Assembly (NCBI RefSeq): GCF_900129885.1
Contig: NZ_FQXE01000006.1
Span: forward strand, 274,179 to 338,178
Origin: Pollutimonas bauzanensis
GTDB lineage: Bacteria > Pseudomonadota > Gammaproteobacteria > Burkholderiales > Burkholderiaceae_B
Direction of reading: 5' to 3'
DNA length: 64,000 bases
Part shown: positions 25,228 through 34,198 of the stretch, piece by piece
Layout of the letters: each line of letters begins with the position of its first letter
How positions within the stretch are numbered: position 1 is the first letter of the stretch
Notes under the pieces: model-generated
What the model was told of the DNA's origin: nothing
Database searches by the model: none
What the model saw: only the letters and a program-made list of their open reading frames with translations
Translations under genes and position numbers: made by a program

Positions 25228-25488
25228 ATGGACCCGATCCTGGCAACGCTTCCGCCCTCGTTGCTGGCACTCGTTGAAGGGAGTTTGTCCAACGACGAAG
25301 TGTCCTCCGACGAGGAAATGCTGGCGTACTTCATCGACAACGGCCTCACCGAGGACCAGGCACGGCAGGCACTGACCTACCGCGACCAGTACCTCAACAA
25401 CATCTACCTGGAAGGCTTCACGCCGATCACTTCGGCGGACGAGCCGCTTCACTTCAACCCGCACACCCGGCAGTTCGAGCCGGACTGA
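25228..25488 (+). CDS. Conserved ICE hypothetical protein (86 aa)
   Basis: An 86-residue acidic helical protein starting MDPILATLPPSLLALVEGSLSNDEVSSDEEMLAYFIDNG, with AGGAGG upstream. The middle (LTEDQARQALTYRDQYLNNIYLEGFTPI) is well formed. There is no Cys, signal or membrane segment. It is coupled to the 135-aa gene by a 16-bp gap and probably shares its transcript. Function unknown. Confidence 0.65.
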   Translation: MDPILATLPPSLLALVEGSLSNDEVSSDEEMLAYFIDNGLTEDQARQALTYRDQYLNNIYLEGFTPITSADEPLHFNPHTRQFEPD

Positions 25489-25506
25489 GCGGTTTTCTTC
25501 CACCCC

Positions 25507-25527
25507 CTGGGGCAGTACTTGCCCCAG
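25507..25527 (+). promoter_or_regulatory. CCACC-type leader hairpin before the gene at 25565
   Basis: CTGGGGCA and TGCCCCAG pair perfectly around GTACT, flanked by TTCCACCCC upstream and CGGGCGG downstream. One of the clearest members of the leader set. Confidence 0.6.
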
Positions 25528-25564
25528 CGGGCGGTGCTGTTCCCGTTCATCCGAGGACACCACC

Positions 25565-26212
25565 ATGCCCGCAAACACTTCTTCCACGCTGTACCGCATC
25601 GACGAATGCCCGGACGTGATGGCCGACGCCTGCGTCGGCGATGACCAGGGCAACCTGATCTTCCTGTCCATCTGGGCGCGGGACACCGCCGTCCAGCAGT
25701 TCCTCGCTCGCCTGACCCTCGGGCGCGACGAGCAGGGACTGGACCAGTTCCACGTCATCACCGACCAGGGCGGCAGCGTCCCGGTATTCATCGGCAACGT
25801 CGATCGCCTGGAAAAGCGCATCACGCGCGCGTACCGGCGGACGCTGTTCGGCTCGCTGTCCAACGTGTGGCTGTTCGACCGGCGCTGCGTCAAGCCCGAC
25901 AAGGCCAACGCCAGCGCATTGGCACTGCTGCCACGCGACAGCGCCCACAGGCTTGACCGCCTGTGGATGCTGGTGCGGGACACCTGCCCGTTGCCGCTGC
26001 TCGATCACTGGCGCGAGACCGTGCTGGAACTGCTGCAAACCCGCGAGATGCTGGCCCGCCTTCCGTTCGCCCTCGGGCCGCTGGAAGGCCATCGGCTCGC
26101 CATCGACGTGCCGGCGCTGACCCTGGCGCTCGGCTCCCTGATCCGCAGCGACGCGCTCACCGCCTATCCGTATCCGGCCAAGATTTGGACGCCGGAAGCG
26201 GTAGCGGCTTGA
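25565..26212 (+). CDS. Conserved ICE hypothetical protein (215 aa)
   Basis: A 215-residue soluble protein starting MPANTSSTLYRIDECPDVMADACVGDDQGNLIFLSIWARD. The N-terminal half looks beta-rich; the C-terminal half is helical and Leu-rich (LDHWRETVLELLQTREMLARLPFALGPLEGHRLAIDVPALTLALGSLIR). No catalytic signature is visible. It sits immediately before the DUF6094 methyltransferase gene (64-bp gap), and the pair travels together in ICEs I recall, so a shared process is possible. The start is preceded by GAGGAC. Confidence 0.65.
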   Translation: MPANTSSTLYRIDECPDVMADACVGDDQGNLIFLSIWARDTAVQQFLARLTLGRDEQGLDQFHVITDQGGSVPVFIGNVDRLEKRITRAYRRTLFGSLSNVWLFDRRCVKPDKANASALALLPRDSAHRLDRLWMLVRDTCPLPLLDHWRETVLELLQTREMLARLPFALGPLEGHRLAIDVPALTLALGSLIRSDALTAYPYPAKIWTPEAVAA

Positions 26213-26276
26213 CCCACCCTCGGAGGCACGCCTTGGCGTACTTCCGTGTTTCATCCCCGCCAACCAGGAGACTTCC

Positions 26277-27386
26277 ATGGCCCTCATGTTCCCGCGGCTC
26301 GCCCGCAATTTCGTCAAGAACGGATATTTCCCGACCGACGAACCCACGCTCGAAAGAGCGCTCAACGCACTGATGCCCAGCGACGGGCCGATGTGCATCC
26401 TCGATCCCTGCGCCGGCGAAGGCGTGGCGATCGCCGAAGCCGCCCATGCCCTCGGGCGCGAGCAGGCAAAGGCGTTCGCCGTCGAGTTCGACGCGGAGCG
26501 GGCGCGCCATGCCCGCGGCCTGGTCGATCACTGCCTGCACGCGGACCTGATGGACACGATGGTCTCCAAGCAGTCCTTCGGGCTGCTCTGGCTCAACCCG
26601 CCGTATGGGGACCTGTCCAAGGACGTCAACGGCAACATCGGCTATCAGGGCCAGGGCCGTGCCCGCCTTGAAAAGCTGTTCTACCAGCGCACGCTCTCGC
26701 TGCTGCAATACGGCGGCGTGCTGGTTTTCATCGTCCCCGGCTACGTGCTCGACGCGGAGTTGGTCGGCTGGCTGACGCGCCACTACACGGACCTGCGCAT
26801 CTACCGAGCGGTGGAGACGCAGTTCAAGCAGGTGGTGATCTTCGGACGCCGGGTGCGCCAGCGCGAGCAGGTGCCCGATGGCGTCAAGGCCGTGCGCAAT
26901 CTGCTGTTGCAGGTAGGGCAAGGCGAAGTCGAAGCCGAGGAACTGCCGAGCGAGTGGCCGTTCCTGCCGTACATCGTCCCCGCCAGCCCGGCCGAGCCAG
27001 AGCATTTCTTCCGCGTGACGATGGAGCCCGAGCAGTTCGCCGATGAGGTTGGCAGGCTGCAAGGCTTGTGGCCATCGCAGGACACGCACCTGGGGGCTGC
27101 GCAGCAATCGCTGCGTCCACCGGCGCGGGCCTTGTCCCGCTGGCATCTCGCCCTGGCTCTGGCCGCGGGTGCGATCTCGGGGGTTGTGCGCTCCAAGACC
27201 GGGCGCGTGCTCGTCGTCAAAGGTGACACCCACAAGGACAAGACGCTCCAGCGGGAGTTCACCGAACGCGAAGACGGCTCCATCGCCGAGACCCGCATCC
27301 TCACCGACAAGTTCGTTCCCGTCATCCGCGCGTGGGACATGACACCTGGCTCCGCGACACGGGGCGAGGTGTTGACCATTCGCTGA
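26277..27386 (+). CDS. DUF6094 class I SAM-dependent methyltransferase (N6-adenine type)
   Basis: A 369-residue protein. The SAM-binding motif I is ILDPCAGEGVAIAEAA (about residues 40-57), and the catalytic motif IV is LLWLNPPYGD (about 105-115), the N-P-P-Y signature of amino-methyltransferases acting on adenine in DNA. The C-terminal 150 residues carry the DUF6094-type extension (LQREFTEREDGSIAETRILTDKFVPVIRAWD) and no obvious restriction partner. It could methylate the element's DNA against host restriction or modify another nucleic acid. CAGGAG lies upstream. The methyltransferase fold is firm; the target is inferred. Confidence 0.82.
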   Translation: MALMFPRLARNFVKNGYFPTDEPTLERALNALMPSDGPMCILDPCAGEGVAIAEAAHALGREQAKAFAVEFDAERARHARGLVDHCLHADLMDTMVSKQSFGLLWLNPPYGDLSKDVNGNIGYQGQGRARLEKLFYQRTLSLLQYGGVLVFIVPGYVLDAELVGWLTRHYTDLRIYRAVETQFKQVVIFGRRVRQREQVPDGVKAVRNLLLQVGQGEVEAEELPSEWPFLPYIVPASPAEPEHFFRVTMEPEQFADEVGRLQGLWPSQDTHLGAAQQSLRPPARALSRWHLALALAAGAISGVVRSKTGRVLVVKGDTHKDKTLQREFTEREDGSIAETRILTDKFVPVIRAWDMTPGSATRGEVLTIR

Positions 27387-27436
27387 TCCACCGGACGCGC
27401 TGCCGTCCTGCTGTACCAACTCGAAGGAGAAACACC

Positions 27437-27757
27437 ATGATCCCCAATCCGTTCAAGCGGCCTGCGCCGCACAAGCAACCGTTGTTCGCACCGAGTACGT
27501 TGAAGTTGAGCGAGAAGGTGCATTGGCTGGCCCGGCGAGGCCTGATCGACCCCTTGGCCTATGTCCAGCGCCATGTGCGCGGGGACTGGGGCGAGATCGA
27601 TGAGGCCACACGCCAAGCCAACGACGTGGCGATCCAACAGGACAACCTAATGATCTCGCAGTTCAGGATCACGCCGGACCTGGCGCTGATCGTCAAGACC
27701 AGCGAGGACCACCAGACCACGGTGGTCCAGCTTCCCGAAGAGCGGGACCTGATCTGA
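27437..27757 (+). CDS. Small ICE protein with HVRGDWGE motif, paralogue 1
   Basis: A 106-residue protein starting MIPNPFKRPAPHKQPLFAPS, with GAAGGAG upstream. The core RRGLIDPLAYVQRHVRGDWGEIDEATRQAND, then ISQFRITPDLALIVKTSEDHQTTVVQLPEE, aligns residue for residue with the next gene, so the two arose by duplication. There is no enzyme motif; such proteins are sometimes mislabelled 'type I restriction subunit'. A small GGACG/CGTCC leader hairpin preceded by ATCCACC lies ahead of it. Function unknown. Confidence 0.7.
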   Translation: MIPNPFKRPAPHKQPLFAPSTLKLSEKVHWLARRGLIDPLAYVQRHVRGDWGEIDEATRQANDVAIQQDNLMISQFRITPDLALIVKTSEDHQTTVVQLPEERDLI

Positions 27758-27846
27758 GGCCCCACATCGTCATCCTCATCCACCTGACGGAGCCACTTCA
27801 CTCCGGCAGGGGTGTCGTGGCTCAATGACTCATCAAGGAGGAGCCC

Positions 27847-28152
27847 ATGGCATCGCATCGCATCGAAACCTACTGCCAGCGGCTGGCGTTCCCCATCGGG
27901 GCGCTCATCTTCAGCAGAGGTGTAGACCGCCTGGTCCGCGCGGGTCGCCTGGACCCGATCCCGTACTTCAGGCGCCACACCCGTGGCGACTGGGGCGACG
28001 TCAACATCCAGCAATGGCAGACGAACAGCAGCGCGCTTCAATCGGGCGCGTCGCTGGAATCGCACTACGTGATCCATCCGGGGCTCGCCATTCGCATCGT
28101 CACCGATTCGCAGCGCTGCGCAACCGTCATCGTGCTTCCGTCCGAAGACTGA
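27847..28152 (+). CDS. Small ICE protein with HTRGDWGD motif, paralogue 2
   Basis: A 101-residue protein starting MASHRIETYCQRLAFPIGALIFSRGVDRLV, with AAGGAGG upstream. The core RAGRLDPIPYFRRHTRGDWGDVNIQQWQTN, then SHYVIHPGLAIRIVTDSQRCATVIVLPSED, matches the 27437 gene, though only about a third of residues are identical, so the duplication is old. Its leader has a nested hairpin (CGGAG/CTCCG inside CCTG/CAGG) introduced by CATCCACC. Function unknown. Confidence 0.7.
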   Translation: MASHRIETYCQRLAFPIGALIFSRGVDRLVRAGRLDPIPYFRRHTRGDWGDVNIQQWQTNSSALQSGASLESHYVIHPGLAIRIVTDSQRCATVIVLPSED

Positions 28153-28228
28153 GCACGGTTCACCTGCGGGCCGCCCAGGCCAGCACCTTCAACCACCCTC
28201 AGCCACGCGTCGATTCTCTTCCCACCAC

Positions 28229-28276
28229 GGGGCATGCCATTGCCCCGCTGGGGGTGGTGCATGCCCCATTTTTCTT
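28229..28276 (+). promoter_or_regulatory. Attenuator-like leader before the helicase gene
   Basis: GGGGCATG (28229-28236) can pair with CATGCCCC (28260-28267), which is followed by ATTTTTCTTT, a terminator-like end. The same GGGGCA can instead pair with TGCCCC at 28241-28246, freeing the right arm. The two folds exclude each other. CCCACCAC precedes. Confidence 0.5.
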
Positions 28277-28288
28277 TGGAGCATCACC

Positions 28289-29323
28289 ATGTCCCTCGAT
28301 CTCGAAACCACTGCCGCTGAATCCGCGCCCGTACAGGGCGAACTGCTCGACGCGGAATCTTCCCCTCTGACCCTGAGCCTTCAGGATTTTGTCGGCGAGT
28401 TCGGCGACGAACTACTCGACGCCCTCAACAGCGCTAATCCGCCGGTCTATACCGGCCAACCGCAGGCGCACCGGCAACTGGTGGTCGCCAGCCTCAAGCG
28501 CAAGCTGTTCCCAGCCCAGGCCGAAGTCGTCCACGCCGCCGCCGAGCTGCTGATCGACCGTGGCGAACGTGCTGCGATCGTCAATGGCGAGATGGGCTGC
28601 GGCAAGACGACCGTCGGCATTGCCACGGCCGCCGTGCTCAACGCCGAAGGCTATCGCCGCACTCTGGTGCTGTCGCCGCCCCACCTGGTTTACAAGTGGC
28701 GGCGCGAGATCCAGGAGACGGTGGCCGGTGCCAAGGTGTGGGTACTCAACGGGCCGGATACGCTCGTCAAGCTCATCAAGCTGCGCGAGCAGTTGGGCGT
28801 GCAGCCCACGGGCCAGGAGTTCTTCGTCCTGGGGCGCGTCAGGATGCGGATGGGCTTTCACTGGAAGCCTGTCTTCACCACGCGGCGCACCCGCCACGGC
28901 GACGTGGCGGCCTGCCCGGACTGCGGCACGGTCATCACCGACCTCGACGGCGAGCCGGTCAACCCGATCGCGCTCCAAGCCGAGGAGTGCCGCAGGAAGT
29001 GCGGCCACTGCGCCGCGCCCCTGTGGACACTGATCCGCCCGCGCAGTCTGTCCGGCAGCGACCAGTCCTCGGCCGTGCTCAAAGCCTTAAAGCGCATACC
29101 GACCATCGGAGAGGTCACCGCGCAGAAGCTGATGCAAAAGTTCGGTGACGGGTTCCTGGCGTCGATGCTCGGCGACAACATCCATGAGTTCATCAACCTC
29201 ATGGATGGCAACGGCGAGCTGGTGTTTTCCGACCGTCAGGCCACGCGCATGGAACGTGCGATGGCCAACATGGAGTTCGGCTTTGGCGAGGGCGGCTATC
29301 AGCCGTCCGAGTTCATCAAACGC
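28289..29323 (+). CDS. SNF2-like DEAD/DEAH-box helicase, exon 1 (split by group II intron)
   Basis: The first 345 codons of a 759-residue helicase. Walker A is GEMGCGKT at residues 100-107, after a Q-motif-like PAQAEVVHAAAELL. A Cys cluster (ACPDCG ... CRRKCGHC) at about residues 212-243 forms a probable zinc finger. The coding exon ends EFIKR exactly where the intron begins (GTGCGAC at 29324); read-through would add only RREVA and a stop. Splicing joins EFIKR to YLPQGTFDLLIADEAH of exon 2 in frame. It is an ICE backbone helicase probably acting on DNA. If the intron fails to splice, a truncated protein without motif II results. Confidence 0.88.
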
Positions 29324-29939
29324 GTGCGACGTGAAGTCGCCTGAGTAATTGTTCCAACGGGGGCAACCCCGCCGAGGAACCTGATGTTCCGTCATCAGTA
29401 GCCTACCGGCACATGCAGGACTGGTAACGGTCTTGTGTGAAGCTGCCGAGACAATGTAGCTGGGCCTTCGGGCCGCACCGATGCCGTGAGGCAAGGTGTT
29501 ACCTGCGAGCATCAATGCGGTTACAGCGCTAGGCTGGGTGGTATGACCAACGCAAGTGAACTGCTGTTAAACACCGTTATGAACAACAAGCCAAAGATGC
29601 TGACAGGCTTGAACCAAAAGGTATGCGGTCGGTTGCCCTTTATCCGTTTTGGGGGCACACGGACATCATGACCGCCGGTGGAAAGGCAGGGTCTAACCCA
29701 TCTCGTTACTCAGGTGAAACACGGTAAGCCCGTATCGCTGCCCTTCGGGGCAGGCAGACCGCAAGGAATGCTGTTGGCGGTGCGGGTAAAGGAATGTGGA
29801 GAAAGCGAATGCCGTCCTGTAATGGGGCGGATAGGGGTTGAGCCGCAAGGCGACATCACCCCACGCGAAAGCGGGCAGACTTCCACTTGGTCTTTCTCTA
29901 CGAGAAAACTTGTCCAACCTTCTACAAGAGGGAATGCAG

Positions 29940-31658
29940 ATGACTACGCAAGAAATTGCTTGCGCGGGTGCGCCCTCACACGAATCGGTCACATGGCACA
30001 GCATCGACTGGGCTGCGTGTCACCGTGAGGTGCGAAGGCTCCAAGCGCGTATCGTAAAGGCGACACGGCAAGGAAAACACGGCAAGGTGAAAGCCCTGCA
30101 GTGGATTCTGACCCACTCGTTCAGCGGCAAAGCATTAGCCGTCAGACGAGTCACCGAGAACCAAGGCAAGAAGACGCCGGGTGTGGATGGCATCACGTGG
30201 TCCACCCCGGAAGCCAAGTCTCAAGCCATGTTGTCAATCAAGCGGCGCGGGTATCGTCCCCAACCGCTGAAGCGTGTCTATATTCCTAAAGCCAATGGGA
30301 AGATGCGACCGCTGGGTATCCCGACCATGAGAGACAGGGCGATGCAGGCGCTATACCTGCTGGCTCTTGAACCCGTGGCCGAGACCACAGCGGACGGACG
30401 CTCGTTTGGGTTCCGACCGGAGAGATCCACGGCGGACGCCATCGAACAGTGCTTCACGGCACTGTCCAAGAAGGTGGCACCGCAATGGGTTCTCGAAGGC
30501 GACATCAAAGGCTGCTTCGACAACATCAGCCATGACTGGCTCATGGGTCATGCACCGACGGATCGCGAGATCCTGAAAAAGTGGCTCAAGGCCGGATACA
30601 TGGAAGATCGGCAACTTTTTCCAACTGAAGCCGGTACCCCGCAAGGGGGCATCATCTCGCCAACCCTGGCGAATCTCGTCCTCGACGGACTGGAAGCCAA
30701 ACTGGATGCCGCGTTCGGAAGAAAGCGGTACGCCAACGGTGTACAGACCCGTTTGATGGTCAACTATGTGCGGTATGCGGACGACTTCATTGTGACGGGA
30801 CGCTCGAAAGAGCTACTGGAGCAGGAGGTCATGCCGATCATCAAGGACTTCATGCGGGAACGGGGGCTCACGCTCTCACCCGAGAAGACCAAGATCACGC
30901 ACATCGACGAGGGCTTCGACTTCCTCGGACAAAACGTGCGCAAGTACAACGGCAAGCTGTTGATCAAGCCGTCGAACGCGAACGTGGCGACCTTCTTGGA
31001 GAAAGTGCGCTCGGCTGTCAAAGGCAATAAGGCGCTGGATCAGCCTCGGCTGATTCGGATGCTCAACCCAATGATCCAAGGCTGGGCGAATTATCACCAG
31101 CACGTCGTGTCCAAAGCGACGTTCGCGCGTGTCGATCATGAGATTTGGCGTGTGTTGTGGCAGTGGGCCGTTCGTCGGCATCCGCAGAAAAGCAGCGTCT
31201 GGATCAAGCAGCGCTACTTCCACTCCGTAGGCACCCGTAACTGGGTATTTGCGGCGGCAACGGGTGAAAGGTTCCCTGATGGGAATCCCATCCTGTCGTC
31301 ACTGCGGAAGGCAACGGATACGCCCATTCGGCGACACCGGCCAATCAAGTTGGAAGCCAATCCATTCGACCCGACGTGGGAGACGTACTTTGAGGAGCGT
31401 GTAAGCCTCAAGATGCAGAACTCACTGAGGGGCAGGAAGAAGCTCATCAACCTCTGGTTGGAACAGGATCGTCGTTGTCCGATCTGCCAAGAGTTGATCA
31501 CGCAGGAGACGGGGTGGCATGTCCACCACATCATCCGGCGGGTCGATGGCGGAAAAGATGGGAACACCAATCTCATCATGGTGCATCCGAACTGTCATAA
31601 CCAGATTCATGTCAATGGTCTCAAGGTGGTGAAGCCGGTTCGCGAAAGCGGGCTTTGA
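29940..31658 (+). CDS. Group II intron-encoded reverse transcriptase/maturase with HNH endonuclease
   Basis: A 572-residue multifunctional protein. The reverse transcriptase domain shows TPGVDGITW, the GTPQGGIISPTLANLVLDGLE block and YADD at residues 279-282. The maturase (X) domain follows with MLNPMIQGWANYHQHVV. The C-terminus carries an HNH endonuclease: CPICQ near residue 513, then WHVHHIIRRVDGGKDGNTNLIMVHPNCHNQIH. It helps the intron RNA splice and inserts new copies at homologous target sites. ATG 29940 is chosen because AGAGGG lies at a proper distance; ATG 29934 is also possible. All catalytic residues are present. Confidence 0.94.
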   Translation: MTTQEIACAGAPSHESVTWHSIDWAACHREVRRLQARIVKATRQGKHGKVKALQWILTHSFSGKALAVRRVTENQGKKTPGVDGITWSTPEAKSQAMLSIKRRGYRPQPLKRVYIPKANGKMRPLGIPTMRDRAMQALYLLALEPVAETTADGRSFGFRPERSTADAIEQCFTALSKKVAPQWVLEGDIKGCFDNISHDWLMGHAPTDREILKKWLKAGYMEDRQLFPTEAGTPQGGIISPTLANLVLDGLEAKLDAAFGRKRYANGVQTRLMVNYVRYADDFIVTGRSKELLEQEVMPIIKDFMRERGLTLSPEKTKITHIDEGFDFLGQNVRKYNGKLLIKPSNANVATFLEKVRSAVKGNKALDQPRLIRMLNPMIQGWANYHQHVVSKATFARVDHEIWRVLWQWAVRRHPQKSSVWIKQRYFHSVGTRNWVFAAATGERFPDGNPILSSLRKATDTPIRRHRPIKLEANPFDPTWETYFEERVSLKMQNSLRGRKKLINLWLEQDRRCPICQELITQETGWHVHHIIRRVDGGKDGNTNLIMVHPNCHNQIHVNGLKVVKPVRESGL

Positions 31659-31665
31659 AAGGCTT

Positions 31666-31699
31666 GAGCCGTATGAGGGGAAACTCTCACGTACGGTTC
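31666..31699 (+). ncRNA. Domain V of the group II intron ribozyme
   Basis: The 34-nt hairpin beginning GAGCCGTATG and ending ACGGTTC, with the AGC triad and a GAAA cap, matches the most conserved catalytic domain of group II introns. Domain VI follows immediately. Confidence 0.88.
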
Positions 31700-31740
31700 T
31701 TAGGGGGGGATGGGCCAGCAATGGCCTGTCCCTACCCGAC

Positions 31741-32985
31741 TACCTGCCGCAAGGCACGTTCGACCTGCTCATCGCCGATGAGGCACATGAGTACAAGAAC
31801 GGGGGCAGTGCCCAGGGCCAGGCCATGGGCGTGCTGGCGGCGAAGGCTCGCAAGACCTTGCTGCTGACCGGCACGTTGATGGGCGGCTACGGGGACGACC
31901 TGTTCCACCTGCTGTTCCGAGCCCTTCCGGGGCGGATGATCGAAGACGGCTACCGCCCGACCACGAGCGGCAGCATGACCTCGGCTGCGATGGCGTTCAT
32001 GCGCGATCACGGGGTGTTGAAGGACATCTACTCCGAGAGCACCGGCACGGCGCACAAGACGGCCAAGGGCACCAAGGTATCGGTGCGCACGGTCAAGGCC
32101 CCGGGGTTTGGCCCCAAGGGCGTGCTGCGCTGCATCCTGCCGTTCACGATCTTTCTCAAGCTCAAGGACATCGGTGGCAACGTCCTGCCGCCGTATGACG
32201 AGGAGTTCCGTGAAGTCGCGATGGACACGGCGCAAGCCGCGGCCTACCGCGATCTGGCGGGTCGGCTGACCGCGGAGCTGAAACAGGCTCTGGCGCGACG
32301 CGATACGACCTTGCTGGGTGTGGTCCTCAACGTGCTGCTGGCCTGGCCGGATTGCTGCTTCCGGTCGGAGACCGTGGTGCATCCGCGCACGCGCAACACC
32401 TTGGCGTTTGTCCCGGCTCAGTTCAACGAGTTCGAGATCAGCCCCAAGGAGCGTGAGCTGATCGACATCTGCAAAGCGGAGAAGGCGCAGGGCCGCAAGG
32501 TTCTGGCCTACACGGTCTATACCGGCACGCGGGACACCACGTCGCGCCTGAAGGTGCTGCTGGAGCAAGAAGGCTTCAAGGTGGCGGTGCTGCGCGCAAG
32601 CGTGGATGCCAGCCGCCGCGAAGACTGGATCGCTGAGCAACTGGATCGTGGCATCGACGTGCTCATCACCAATCCCGAGCTGGTCAAGACGGGATTGGAC
32701 TTGCTGGAGTTTCCGACGATCGTGTTCATGCAGTCGGGCTACAACGTGTACTCGCTCCAGCAGGCGGCACGCCGCTCCTGGCGCATCGGGCAGAAGTTGC
32801 CGGTGCGCGTGATCTACCTCGGCTACGCCGGTTCTTCGCAGATGACCTGCCTGGAACTGATGGCCAAGAAGATCATGGTCTCGCAGTCCACCTCGGGCGA
32901 CGTGCCCGAATCGGGGCTGGATGTCCTGAACCAGGATGGTGATTCCGTCGAGGTCGCACTGGCCCGGCAACTGGTCGCCGCCTGA
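31741..32985 (+). CDS. SNF2-like helicase, exon 2
   Basis: The last 414 codons of the helicase. Motif II is LLIADEAHEYKN (D358-E-A-H361 in the joined protein), motif III LLLTGTLMGG, then the C-terminal RecA lobe with KVLAYTVYTG, DVLITNPELVKTGLDL and motif VI QQAARRSWRIGQKLPV. The R-x-G-Q form of motif VI is typical of SNF2-type enzymes. Together with exon 1 it makes a full-length protein. No start codon or ribosome site serves exon 2 alone, so its expression depends on intron splicing. A strong terminator follows at 32998. Confidence 0.88.
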   Translation, partial: YLPQGTFDLLIADEAHEYKNGGSAQGQAMGVLAAKARKTLLLTGTLMGGYGDDLFHLLFRALPGRMIEDGYRPTTSGSMTSAAMAFMRDHGVLKDIYSESTGTAHKTAKGTKVSVRTVKAPGFGPKGVLRCILPFTIFLKLKDIGGNVLPPYDEEFREVAMDTAQAAAYRDLAGRLTAELKQALARRDTTLLGVVLNVLLAWPDCCFRSETVVHPRTRNTLAFVPAQFNEFEISPKERELIDICKAEKAQGRKVLAYTVYTGTRDTTSRLKVLLEQEGFKVAVLRASVDASRREDWIAEQLDRGIDVLITNPELVKTGLDLLEFPTIVFMQSGYNVYSLQQAARRSWRIGQKLPVRVIYLGYAGSSQMTCLELMAKKIMVSQSTSGDVPESGLDVLNQDGDSVEVALARQLVAA

Positions 32986-32997
32986 ACTTCACGCAAT

Positions 32998-33029
32998 GCC
33001 GACGACCGAGAGGTCGTCGGCTCTTTTTT
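32998..33029 (+). terminator. Rho-independent terminator after the helicase gene
   Basis: GCCGACGACC and GGTCGTCGGC form a perfect 10-bp stem around GAGA, followed by TC and six T residues. It separates the backbone block from the convergent arsenic operon. Confidence 0.9.
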
Positions 33030-33044
33030 CAGCGCCTCGCAGCG

Positions 33045-33767
33045 TCAAATTGCACCTTGCCGTACACGCCTGGACAGTGATTCAGCGCTTTCCTTGCGCT
33101 CGCTGTAACGATCCACCAGATACGGCGCCACGTCGCGCGTGAGCAGCGTGAACTTCATCAGTTCTTCCATCACGTCCACCACGCGGTCGTAGTAGGCCGA
33201 GGGCTTCATGCGTCCGGCCTCGTCGAACTCCTGGTACGCCTTGGCGACCGAGGACTGGTTCGGGATGGTCAGCATCCGCATCCAGCGGCCCAGCACGCGC
33301 ATCTGGTTGACGGCGTTGAACGACTGCGAGCCGCCCGATACCTGCATCACCGCCAGCGTCTTGCCCTGGGTCGGGCGCACCGCGCCGACCGACAGCGGAA
33401 TCCAGTCGATTTGGGTCTTCATCAGGCCGGTCATCGCGCCGTGGCGCTCCGGCGAACTCCACACCATGCCCTCGGCCCATTGCACCAGTTCGTGCAGTTC
33501 CTTGACCTTCGGGTGATCGGCCGGCGCATCGTCCACCAGAGGCAGCCCGGACGGATTGAACAATCGGGTCTCGCCGCCCAGCGCCCGCAAGATGCGTGCG
33601 GCTTCTTCGGCTGCGAGGCGGCTGAACGAGCGTTCGCGCAGCGAACCATAGAGCAGCAGGAAGCGCGGCGCGTGCGTGGCCCGTGCCGGCGCGAACAGAT
33701 GTTCGGTGTCCGGTTGCTGGAACAGCGCCGTGTCGATGTTCGGCAGGTCGAGACGAGATTCAGACAC
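33045..33767 (-). CDS. arsH: ArsH, NADPH-dependent FMN reductase of arsenic resistance
   Basis: A 240-residue flavodoxin-like protein. The FMN-phosphate loop is [14 protein letters not shown], and the long ArsH-type extensions surround it (N-terminal [17 protein letters not shown]-terminal [23 protein letters not shown]). [23 protein letters not shown] is a strongly conserved ArsH block. It oxidises trivalent organoarsenicals or relieves arsenic-linked oxidative stress. Its start overlaps the upstream arsC stop by 8 bp, and it is the last gene of arsR-arsC-acr3-arsC-arsH. Confidence 0.94.
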   Translation of the reverse strand: MSESRLDLPNIDTALFQQPDTEHLFAPARATHAPRFLLLYGSLRERSFSRLAAEEAARILRALGGETRLFNPSGLPLVDDAPADHPKVKELHELVQWAEGMVWSSPERHGAMTGLMKTQIDWIPLSVGAVRPTQGKTLAVMQVSGGSQSFNAVNQMRVLGRWMRMLTIPNQSSVAKAYQEFDEAGRMKPSAYYDRVVDVMEELMKFTLLTRDVAPYLVDRYSERKESAESLSRRVRQGAI

Positions 33768-34182
33768 GGCGGCCGTCCTGATCGACCACCGGCTCGCCGT
33801 CTTCCTTGTTGAACGCGCCGCGCTGCGGCTGCGGCAGCAGGTCGAGCACGGCTTCCGAAGGCCGGCACAGGCGCGTGCCTAGCGGCGTGACCACGATAGG
33901 CCGGTTGATGAGGATGGGATGCTGGAGCATGAAGCCGATCAGGTCGTCGTCGCTCCACTTCGGGTTGCCCAGGTCGAGGTCGGCATAGGGCGTGCCTTTC
34001 TCGCGCAGCACGTCTCGCACCGGCACGCCCATCGCCGCGATCAGCGCCTGGAGCGTGTCGCGGTCGGGCGGCGTTTTCAGGTACTCGATGATGGTCGGTT
34101 CCTCGCCGCTGTTGCGGATCAGGCCCAGCACGTTGCGCGAGGTGCCGCAGGCTGGGTTGTGGTAGATCGTGATGGTGCTCAT
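33760..34182 (-). CDS. arsC: Arsenate reductase, glutaredoxin-coupled type
   Basis: A 140-residue Spx/ArsC-fold protein with the active-site [10 protein letters not shown] (Cys12), as in plasmid R773 ArsC, and the conserved Arg triad region [18 protein letters not shown]. It reduces arsenate to arsenite using glutathione and glutaredoxin. An upstream in-frame stretch to 34380 is ignored because the fold starts at [10 protein letters not shown]. It is the second arsC of the operon and differs wholly in type from the one at 35286. Confidence 0.94.
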   Translation of the reverse strand: MSTITIYHNPACGTSRNVLGLIRNSGEEPTIIEYLKTPPDRDTLQALIAAMGVPVRDVLREKGTPYADLDLGNPKWSDDDLIGFMLQHPILINRPIVVTPLGTRLCRPSEAVLDLLPQPQRGAFNKEDGEPVVDQDGRRV

Positions 34183-34198
34183 GGATGCCTCTTGGAGG

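Larger units (their letters stand above)
29324..31740 (+). mobile_element. Group II intron inserted in the helicase gene
   Basis: A 2417-bp intron starting GTGCGACG and ending CTACCCGAC. The 5' 600 bp are the folded ribozyme domains, the middle encodes the reverse transcriptase, and domains V and VI close it (31666-31699 and 31700-31740). The branch-point A in the last stem is A31734, seven bases from the end, the normal distance. Removing 29324-31740 restores the helicase frame perfectly, which fixes both boundaries. The ribozyme ends and the protein both look complete, so the intron is probably active. Confidence 0.93.
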
